12,481 bases of DNA from JANPJV01 sp031425695 (GTDB lineage Bacteria; Pseudomonadota; Gammaproteobacteria; Xanthomonadales; SZUA-5): positions 1 to 12,481 of the forward strand of contig JANPJV010000253.1 in assembly GCA_031425695.1 (NCBI GenBank). Reading direction: 5' to 3'. The notes under the pieces are model-generated. The model ran no database searches, was not told the DNA's origin, and saw only the letters and a list, made by a program, of their open reading frames with translations. Within the stretch, counting starts at the first letter, position 1; each line of letters starts with the position of its first letter. A program made the position numbers and the translations under genes. Positions 6,806 to 12,481 of this stretch are shown piece by piece.

Positions 6806-8605
6806 ATGCGAGCGCTGAACGAGGTCTGGGAGGGAGCGGAGACGCTCGAAGGGGCGCGGCTGGAGGAGCTCGATCGGCTGCTCGGCGGGCTTTCGGCGAA
6901 TGCACTCTACTGGACGGCCGGCTACGTGCACGCCCGCGCCCGCGCTGCAGGGCCGCAGCCCGACGCGGCGCAGCCGGCCAAGGCGAGCGCTGCTGCTGCA
7001 CGCCTGACCATCGTCTACGGCAGCCAGACCGGCAACGCGAAACGCGTGGCCGAAGAGCTCAAGGAACGCGCGGAGTCGCAGGGGCTCAATGTGCGCGTGC
7101 TGCGTGCGGACGCCTATCCGCAGCGCGAGTTGGCCGAAGAGCGTGCGTTGCTGATCGCCATCAGCACCCAGGGCGACGGCGATCCGCCCGATGATTCGCG
7201 CGCCTTACTGCGTTTCCTCAACAGCGCGCGCGCGCCGAAGCTGCCGAACCTGCGCTTTGCTGTGATCGGGCTCGGCGATTCGTCGTATCCCAAATTCTGT
7301 TTCATCGGCCAGCAACTGGACGCGCGCCTGGCCGAGCTCGGCGGCACGCGCCTCACCGCTCGGGCTGACGCCGACGTCGATGTCGAGCGCGTAGCCGGGC
7401 CGTTTGCGCGCGGCGCGATCGACGCTGCCAAGACGCTGCTCGAAGTTCCGGCGACGCGCGGTGCGAAAGTCACGTCCCTGCGCCCGGCACCGGTCGGGCA
7501 CAGCCGCAGTCGCCCGTTCGCGGCGCAAGTGCTCGCCAATCAAAGGATTACGGCAAACGACAGCGAGCTGCGCGTCCACCACCTGGAGCTCGACCTGACC
7601 GGCTCCGGCCTGCGCTATCAGCCCGGCGATGCGTTGGGCATCTGGCCGCAGCAGCACCCGGCATTGGTCGCGCAAGTGCTGGCGACGGCCGGCCTCGATG
7701 GCGAGACGGCCGTCACCCATGACGACCAGGAGCTCACCCTGCAGCGCTGGCTCGGCGAAAAACGCGAGCTGACGCGGCTCTCGCGCGCCGCGCTGGTCGA
7801 GATTTTCGAGCGCACCGGCAACACCGAGGGCAAGGCGCTGGTTGCCGACCAGGCTGCGTGCGTGGATTACCTCGCGGGCCACCAATTACTTGACCTCATC
7901 GCACGTTTCCAACCGCGGCTGTCCGCGGCTGAATGGGTAAGCCTGCTGCCGCCGCTGCAGCCGCGTTTGTATTCAATCGCGTCGAGCGTGCGCCAGGTCG
8001 GCGACGAAGTGCATCTGACCGTGGCCGAGCGCATCGACCAGGTTGACGGCGAGACGCGCTACGGCGTTGCGTCGCGGCAACTGCTGGAGCTGGCCGAGGG
8101 CGCGCGCGTGCCCGTCTACATCGAGCAGAACGATCGCTTCCGGCTGCCGGCGGACGCGACCCGCGACGTCATCATGATTGGCCCCGGCACGGGCGTAGCG
8201 CCGTTTCGCGCCTTCGTACAGGAGCGTGCGTCGATTGGTGCACGCGGACGCGACTGGCTGTTCTTCGGCCACCGCCACCTGCGCCGGGAGTTCTTGTACC
8301 AGACCGAGTGGATTGCCGCGCTCGGCAGCGGTCGTCTCGCGCGCCTGGACGTCGCGTTCTCGCGCGACCAGGCCGAGCGTCGCTACGTGCAGCACGTTCT
8401 CCGTGAGCGCGGTCGCGAGCTGGTGGAGTGGATCGATGGCGGCGCGCATCTGTACGTATGTGGCGATGCGACGCGCATGGCCAAGGATGTGCACCAGGCA
8501 CTCATTGAAATCCTGAGCGCTGTGCGTGGCCAAAGCCTCGACGAGGCCACCGCCGAGCTCGACCGACTCGCTGACCAGGGCCGCTACGCGCGGGACGTGT
8601 ACTGA
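6806..8605 (+). CDS. cysJ: Sulfite reductase (NADPH) flavoprotein, alpha subunit
   Basis: 599 residues, the usual CysJ length. It passes electrons from NADPH through FAD and FMN to the CysI haemoprotein in assimilatory sulfite reduction in the cytoplasm. The order is: a short helical start with LSANALYWTAGY; a flavodoxin domain at about 67-200 (IVYGSQTGNAKRVAEEL, STQGDGDPPDD, GLGDSSYPKFC); a FAD/connecting domain with RLYSIASS near 387; and a NADPH domain with MIGPGTGVAPFRAF near 457 and LYVCGDATRMAKDV near 550. It ends in DVY, whose terminal aromatic is typical of the ferredoxin-reductase fold. The ATG at 6806 is the only good start near the conserved N-terminus. It has no Shine-Dalgarno sequence, because tandem MetJ-like boxes directly abut it, so the leader must be very short. 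First gene of the cysJIH operon. Confidence 0.96.
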   Translation: MRALNEVWEGAETLEGARLEELDRLLGGLSANALYWTAGYVHARARAAGPQPDAAQPAKASAAAARLTIVYGSQTGNAKRVAEELKERAESQGLNVRVLRADAYPQRELAEERALLIAISTQGDGDPPDDSRALLRFLNSARAPKLPNLRFAVIGLGDSSYPKFCFIGQQLDARLAELGGTRLTARADADVDVERVAGPFARGAIDAAKTLLEVPATRGAKVTSLRPAPVGHSRSRPFAAQVLANQRITANDSELRVHHLELDLTGSGLRYQPGDALGIWPQQHPALVAQVLATAGLDGETAVTHDDQELTLQRWLGEKRELTRLSRAALVEIFERTGNTEGKALVADQAACVDYLAGHQLLDLIARFQPRLSAAEWVSLLPPLQPRLYSIASSVRQVGDEVHLTVAERIDQVDGETRYGVASRQLLELAEGARVPVYIEQNDRFRLPADATRDVIMIGPGTGVAPFRAFVQERASIGARGRDWLFFGHRHLRREFLYQTEWIAALGSGRLARLDVAFSRDQAERRYVQHVLRERGRELVEWIDGGAHLYVCGDATRMAKDVHQALIEILSAVRGQSLDEATAELDRLADQGRYARDVY

Positions 8606-10299
8606 TGGAAGCCTCGGTTTTCTCGCCCCTTTCCGACGTCGAGCGCATCAAGACGGCGAGTCGCCTGTTGCGCGGCACGCTCGCCGAGAGTCTCGACGAC
8701 GCGTGGACCGGCGCGCTGCGCGTCGACGACACCCAGCTGATCAAGTTCCACGGGTCCTATCAGCAGGACGACCGCGAGTTGCGCAACGAGCGTGAGCTGG
8801 CGAAGCTGGAACCCGCCTACAGCTTCATGATCCGCACGCGCACACCCGGCGGCGTGGTCACGCCGGCGCAGTGGCTCGCGCTCGATGCGATTGCGCAGCG
8901 CTATGCCAACGGCAGCTTGCGCCTGACGACGCGCCAGGCCTTCCAGATCCACGGCGTGATCAAGCGCGAGCTGAAGCCCACTTTGCAGGCGATCAACGCG
9001 GCGCTGATCGACACCATTGCCGCCTGTGGCGACGTCAACCGCAACCTGCTGATCGCCTCGAACTACGACGCCAGCCCGATCCATGCAGAGGTCCATGCGC
9101 AGGCAGTGGCGCTCGGCGAACACCTGTTGCCGCGCACGCGGGCGTACTACCAGCTGTGGCTGGACGAAGAGCAGATCGCCGGCACGCCGGAGGAAGAGCC
9201 GATCTACGGGCCGACCTACCTGCCGCGCAAGTTCAAGATTGGTTTCGCGGTGCCACCGTCCAACGACGTCGATCTCTTTGCCCAGGATCTGGGCTTCGCG
9301 GCGATCATCGAAAACGGGGTGCTCACCGGCTACAACGTCAGCGCCGGTGGCGGTCTCGGCACCACCCATGGCGACGCGCGCACTTATGCCCGTCTTGGTG
9401 ACACGCTGGGCTTCATCACCTGTGCCGATCTGATCAAGGTCGGCGAAGCCGTGCTGACCACGCAGCGGGACCATGGCAATCGCTCCGATCGCAAGCTCTC
9501 ACGCCTCAAGTACACCATCGACCGCTTGGCCGTGGACGTGTTCAAGGCCGAGGTCGAGCGTCGTGCCGGCGTGGTGTTCGCCCCGGCGCGGATCGTGGTG
9601 TGGCGCCAGCAAGGCGATCGTTTCGGTTGGCAGGAAAGCGCTGCCGAAACACCTGGCCGCGCGAGCCTGACCTTGCGCATCCAGGCCGGGCGGATCGCCG
9701 ATCGCGAAGCAGCAACCAACCTCACCGGACTGCGCGAGATTGCACGCATCCACGCTGGCGATTTCCGCATCACCCCGAACCAGAACCTGGCGATCGCAGG
9801 GATCACGCCAGACACGCGCGCTGCGATCGCGGACTTGGTGCGCGCACACGGCCTCGACCTGCATGAGCACCTGCCTCCGGTGCGCCTCAATTCGCTTGCC
9901 TGCGTCGCCTTTCCGACCTGCCCGCTGGCCATGGCCGAAGCCGAGCGGTATCTGCCGGCCTTCGGCGCAAAGGTAGAGGAACTGCTGGAAAATCATGGAC
10001 TTGCCAGGGCCGACATCGGCGTGCGCATCTCCGGTTGTCCGAACGGCTGCTCGCGTCCGTTCTTGGCCGAGATCGGCCTCGTCGGCAAGGCGCTCGGCCG
10101 CTACAACCTGCATCTGGGCGGCGATCGACTTGGCCTCCGCCTCAACCGCCTGTATCGCGAAAACATCGATGAGAGCGAGATCCTGAGCACGCTCGGCGGC
10201 CTGTTCGCACGCTATGCGAACGAGCGCGAGAACAGCGAAGGGTTTGGTGATTACACGCTGCGCCGAGTGCTCGAAGTCGGCGCTGGAGAACAGCCATGA
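8605..10299 (+). CDS. cysI: Sulfite reductase (NADPH) haemoprotein, beta subunit
   Basis: 564 residues. It carries the sirohaem and [4Fe-4S] site that reduces sulfite to sulfide by six electrons, fed by CysJ. The four cluster cysteines are present as Cys433 and Cys439 (CVAFPTC) and Cys478 and Cys482 (SGCPNGC), at the spacing known for E. coli CysI (C-X5-C and C-X3-C). Arg- and Lys-rich sirohaem and sulfite-binding stretches such as LRLTTRQAFQIHGV (about 105-118) and NRNLLIASN (about 145-153) are also intact. The start ATG overlaps the cysJ stop by one base (TGATG at 8603-8607), which points to translational coupling. No defect is visible. Sirohaem must be made by a CysG-type enzyme encoded elsewhere. 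Confidence 0.97.
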   Translation: MEASVFSPLSDVERIKTASRLLRGTLAESLDDAWTGALRVDDTQLIKFHGSYQQDDRELRNERELAKLEPAYSFMIRTRTPGGVVTPAQWLALDAIAQRYANGSLRLTTRQAFQIHGVIKRELKPTLQAINAALIDTIAACGDVNRNLLIASNYDASPIHAEVHAQAVALGEHLLPRTRAYYQLWLDEEQIAGTPEEEPIYGPTYLPRKFKIGFAVPPSNDVDLFAQDLGFAAIIENGVLTGYNVSAGGGLGTTHGDARTYARLGDTLGFITCADLIKVGEAVLTTQRDHGNRSDRKLSRLKYTIDRLAVDVFKAEVERRAGVVFAPARIVVWRQQGDRFGWQESAAETPGRASLTLRIQAGRIADREAATNLTGLREIARIHAGDFRITPNQNLAIAGITPDTRAAIADLVRAHGLDLHEHLPPVRLNSLACVAFPTCPLAMAEAERYLPAFGAKVEELLENHGLARADIGVRISGCPNGCSRPFLAEIGLVGKALGRYNLHLGGDRLGLRLNRLYRENIDESEILSTLGGLFARYANERENSEGFGDYTLRRVLEVGAGEQP

Positions 10300-11015
10300 A
10301 CCTGCCGCACGCGGACGAGGCGCTGCACGACGCCGCCGCGCTCGCCGAATGGAATGCGTACCTGACGCCACTGGATGCGCCTGCGCGCGTCGCCTTCGCC
10401 CTCGAGCATCTGCCCGGTCCACAGATCCTGGCATCGAGCTTTGGTGCGCAATCGGCGGTGTCGTTGCACATGGTCGCCCGCAACCGTCGCGTGCCAGTGA
10501 TCCTGATCGACACCGGCTATCTCTTCCCCGAGACCTACACCTTTGTCGACCAGTTGCAGGAGCGCCTCGGTCTCGACCTGCGCATCTATCGCGCCAGCAC
10601 TTCACCGGCTTGGCAGGAGGCACGTTACGGCCGCCTCTGGGAACAGGGGGTCAACGGCATCGACCGCTACAACGAGATCAACAAGGTCGAACCCATGCGC
10701 CGCGCACTCGCCGAGCTCGGCATCCGTGTCTGGCACAGCGGCGTGCGCCGCGACCAGTCCAGCACCCGCGCCCAGCTCGCGGTGCTCGCCGTCGCCAACA
10801 GCCGCTTCAAACTGCACCCGATCATCGACTGGAGCGACCGCACCATCGGCCGGTACCTGAGCCAGCACGACCTGCCCTACCACCCGCTCTGGGACGCCGG
10901 CTACGTCTCCATCGGCGACACCCACACCACCGCGCCGCTGACCGCCGGCATCAGCATCGAACAAACGCGCTTCTTCGGCCTCAAGCGCGAGTGCGGATTG
11001 CATACGCTGGCGTGA
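10296..11015 (+). CDS. cysH: Phosphoadenylyl-sulfate (PAPS) reductase
   Basis: 239 residues. It reduces PAPS to sulfite and PAP using thioredoxin or glutaredoxin, the step before CysJI. The nucleotide-binding region contains SSFGAQSAVSLHM (about 48-60), a form of the SGG-type P-loop of this family, and IDTGYLFPETY near 70. The catalytic cysteine is Cys233 in the C-terminal KRECGLH motif. The CC pairs that hold the [4Fe-4S] cluster in APS reductases are absent, so this is the cluster-free PAPS type, and the cell should also make PAPS (CysC kinase, not in this window). The ATG at 10296 overlaps the cysI stop as ATGA, completing a tightly coupled cysJIH operon. A long inverted repeat follows, beginning 16 bp after the stop. 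Confidence 0.95.
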   Translation: MNLPHADEALHDAAALAEWNAYLTPLDAPARVAFALEHLPGPQILASSFGAQSAVSLHMVARNRRVPVILIDTGYLFPETYTFVDQLQERLGLDLRIYRASTSPAWQEARYGRLWEQGVNGIDRYNEINKVEPMRRALAELGIRVWHSGVRRDQSSTRAQLAVLAVANSRFKLHPIIDWSDRTIGRYLSQHDLPYHPLWDAGYVSIGDTHTTAPLTAGISIEQTRFFGLKRECGLHTLA

Positions 11016-11030
11016 CGGGCTAATTCAAAG

Positions 11031-11260
11031 TCAAAAGTTCAACGCAGAGTCGCAGAGACGCAGAGGAAGCAAAAGAGAGAAGAGCGAGAGCAAACTGCTC
11101 CGGAAAAGCAGCGGCCAAACTCAACTGAGATGATTTGCCGTCATGCGTCATAGCGTCCTTCGCGGCTGTCATGAGAGCTTTGTCTTTTTGATTTTTCTCT
11201 CTTCTGCTTTCCTCTCTTTTGCTGTCTCTGCGTCTCTGCGTCTCTGCGTTGAACTTTTGA
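11031..11260. repeat. Long inverted repeat of GCAGAGACGCAGAG type between convergent genes
   Basis: The left arm 11031-11079 and right arm 11212-11260 are reverse complements at 46 of 49 positions by my count, starting from tcaaaagttcaacgcagag. The right arm has three tandem tctctgcg units. The 132-base loop holds no gene. Both arms are purine/pyrimidine-biased and lie between the 3' ends of cysH (+) and the LysR gene (-). A transcript from either side could fold back, so a two-way terminator is plausible. Repeats of this sequence type are scattered in many bacterial genomes; that is from memory. Confidence 0.8.
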
Positions 11261-11280
11261 TCTTTCCTTTTGATTGGTGG

Positions 11281-12273
11281 CTACGCCGCACTCAGCCTTT
11301 TCGGCTGCTGCAATGTGCGCCACGCAGGTGCCTCGGGCCACGCCTCGCCTACGCCACGTAAAGCGCGGCGGAGGGTGGTGCGGTCGAGCTGGGGGGCGAG
11401 CTGGATCAGGAGGTCGAGGGTGTGGTCGCGGTGGACGCGGTCGCGCGGCAGGATGCCGTAGCTGATGCAGCGCCGGAGCAGCTTGCTGGCGTCGAGCGCA
11501 ACCAGGTCGGGGCCGTTGGCGTGGCTGATCGCAAGGTCCGCCAGGATGCCGACGCCGAAGCCTTCGCGGACGTAGGTGACGATGAGATCGGCATCACGCG
11601 CAGTGAGCGCGATCTTCGGTTCGAATCCGGCCGCTGCAAACGCCTGACGCAAGGTCGAATCCGCTCGCGTGTACGACGAATAGACCACCAGGGGATGCTT
11701 GGCGAGATCCGCCACTTCGACCGGCCGCTTGAGCTCGGCCAGCGGGTGCCGGCGCGAGACCAGCACGATGCGGTCGAAGGTGAACAGCGGCACTGCCAGC
11801 CCGAAGCTCGGCGCCTCCCCGGCACTGCTCAGGATCGCCAGGTCAGCGACGCCACGCTCGATGTCTTCGCGCGCCTTGTCCTCCTCGGCCGGATCGATGG
11901 AAACGCTCAGTTCGGGATAGGTTCCGCGCAACGCCGCGAGCGCCGCCGGCAGCACGAAACGCGCCTGCGTATGGGTGGTCACGATGCGCAGGTCGCCATG
12001 CGCGCGACCGCGCTGGTTGTCGGCAAACGCCTTGATATTGCCGGCCTCGGCCAGGATTGCCCGCGCCCGTTCGACGATCTCGTGACCGGCTGCGGTCAGC
12101 CGCTCCAGGCTCTTGCCGCGGCGGGTGAAGATCTGGAATCCGAGTTCGTCTTCGAACGCCTTGAGCTGCTTGGAGAGCCCCGGCTGGGTTGCGTGTACGC
12201 GATCGGCAGCCACGGTGATGTTGAGGCCGGCATCGGCAATCGCGACCAGGTAGCGCAGCTGGGTGAGCGTCAT
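11281..12273 (-). CDS. cysB: LysR-type regulator, CysB family
   Basis: 330 residues. The N-terminal helix-turn-helix (MTLTQLRYLVAIADAGLN.., HATQPGLSKQLKAFEDELG) is followed by an effector domain with TTHTQARFVLP. There Thr100, Thr102 and Gln103 fall at the numbers of the sulfate/acetylserine-binding residues of enterobacterial CysB. DADLIVTYVREGFGVGI (about 226-242) is another CysB/Cbl hallmark. CysB activates cysteine-biosynthesis genes when sulfur is scarce, with N-acetylserine or O-acetylserine as inducer. Its place beside cysJIH supports this role. Cbl is the alternative within the family. The ATG (complement of 12271-12273) begins exactly at the conserved N-terminus; the Shine-Dalgarno sequence is poor. 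Upstream are a sigma-70 promoter, an inverted operator and MetJ-like boxes, suggesting control by itself and by a second repressor. Confidence 0.9.
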   Translation of the reverse strand: MTLTQLRYLVAIADAGLNITVAADRVHATQPGLSKQLKAFEDELGFQIFTRRGKSLERLTAAGHEIVERARAILAEAGNIKAFADNQRGRAHGDLRIVTTHTQARFVLPAALAALRGTYPELSVSIDPAEEDKAREDIERGVADLAILSSAGEAPSFGLAVPLFTFDRIVLVSRRHPLAELKRPVEVADLAKHPLVVYSSYTRADSTLRQAFAAAGFEPKIALTARDADLIVTYVREGFGVGILADLAISHANGPDLVALDASKLLRRCISYGILPRDRVHRDHTLDLLIQLAPQLDRTTLRRALRGVGEAWPEAPAWRTLQQPKRLSAA

Positions 12274-12295
12274 GGAGCACGTGTCCCGGAAGTAA

Positions 12296-12311
12296 AGACG
12301 TCTAGACGTCC
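12296..12311. promoter_or_regulatory. Tandem MetJ-like boxes at the cysB-family gene's start site
   Basis: On the + strand AGACGTCT (12296-12303) is directly followed by AGACGTCC (12304-12311), matching the MetJ box consensus at 15 of 16 positions. They adjoin the -10 box of the - strand promoter and cover the expected transcription start, 23-38 bases before the ATG. Binding here would block initiation. The pair mirrors the one before cysJ. Confidence 0.65.
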
Positions 12312-12340
12312 AGTATCTGCGAGCCTTGCAGAGCTGTAAA
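12312..12340 (-). promoter_or_regulatory. Sigma-70 promoter of the cysB-family gene
   Basis: Read on the - strand, the -35 box is TTTACA (complement of 12335-12340) and the -10 box is GATACT (complement of 12312-12317), with an ideal 17-base spacer. Each box matches the consensus at 4 or more of 6 positions. Transcription would start near 12305, inside the MetJ-like boxes, giving a leader of about 30 bases. Confidence 0.7.
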
Positions 12341-12344
12341 GCGC

Positions 12345-12363
12345 TTATGCCGTGGGAGCATAA
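12345..12363. promoter_or_regulatory. Inverted operator TTATGC-N7-GCATAA, likely CysB site
   Basis: A perfect 6-bp dyad with a 7-base spacer (cgtggga) ends four bases upstream of the -35 box. This is the usual place for a LysR-type regulator acting on its own promoter. It resembles the TATG...CATAAC element before cysJ. The match in sequence and position suggests the adjacent CysB-family protein binds both. Confidence 0.6.
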
Positions 12364-12481
12364 CGGTCGGGCGCGTGATCATTTCCGATTGGCGCGTGCG
12401 GGGTCCAAATTTGGAGTGCGGAGCGTGGGTCGGAACCTTGTTCGGACGCTTTTCCCGCAGCCCGAGGGAAAGCGTCCGGAC
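12364..12481. repeat. Right-edge non-coding stretch with palindrome and terminal inverted repeat
   Basis: No gene is recognised in these 118 bases. There is a perfect 12-bp palindrome TCCAAATTTGGA at 12404-12415. An imperfect inverted repeat occupies 12440-12481: gttcggacgcttttccc pairs with gggaaagcgtccggac around a gcagcccga loop, with one G-T position and one extra T. The right arm ends on the last base of the window. It could be a terminator of a gene further right, a REP-type element, or a cause of assembly breakage. Confidence 0.6.

Noticed and set aside
11143..11361. A small + strand ORF (72 residues) starting in the inverted-repeat region downstream of cysH
   Set aside because: It is translated from the GCAGAG-type repeat and the antisense end of the LysR gene. 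The hydrophobic stretch comes from the pyrimidine-rich arm.
11422..12339. A 305-residue + strand frame opposite the LysR gene
   Set aside because: It mirrors the CysB-family gene and would run through that gene's promoter and operator sites. No domain is recognisable.

Overview
This is a GC-rich window that looks like a gammaproteobacterium of the Xanthomonadales (Lysobacterales) type. The evidence is the gene order cysJ-cysI-cysH, proteobacterial-type CysI and CysB, and intergenic palindromic repeats of the REP kind that are common in that group (for example around 1676-1709 and 6628-6697). The taxonomic call is an inference; no rRNA or tRNA gene is present.

Left half (1-5273, + strand): a three-gene cluster. 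It holds the C-terminal half of a DUF2126 transglutaminase-family protein (5' end missing), a fused circularly permuted ATP-grasp / alpha-E protein, and a small transglutaminase-like protease. These families are known to travel together and are thought to form a peptide-bond-making and peptide-bond-breaking (amidoligase/peptidase) system whose substrate is still unknown.

Middle (5266-6805): an array of about 50-bp repeats, with one inverted copy at its far end, lies between two convergent genes, the transglutaminase and a trypsin-like serine protease on the - strand. The repeat supplies the last Gly codon and the TGA stop of both genes. Upstream of the protease is a gene-free stretch of about 390 bp holding REP-like inverted repeats and the control region of the next operon.

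Right half (6754-12481): assimilatory sulfate reduction. cysJ, cysI and cysH (+) overlap by 1 and 4 bases and form one operon that reduces PAPS to sulfite (CysH) and sulfite to sulfide (CysJI). A CysB-family LysR regulator lies convergently on the - strand, separated from cysH by a long inverted repeat of GCAGAGACGCAGAG type. The control regions of cysJ and of the regulator share one design: an inverted TATG/CATA operator upstream, and next to it two tandem 8-mers matching the MetJ operator word AGACGTCT. In front of the regulator the 8-mers sit on the expected start site of a good sigma-70 promoter (TTTACA-17-GATACT). This suggests that sulfate reduction is activated by a CysB-type protein and also repressed by a methionine/SAM-sensing repressor. 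I consider it the most interesting signal in the window.

Both outer edges coincide with inverted repeats (1-64, perfect; 12440-12481, imperfect). This may mean the window is a contig bounded by hairpins.
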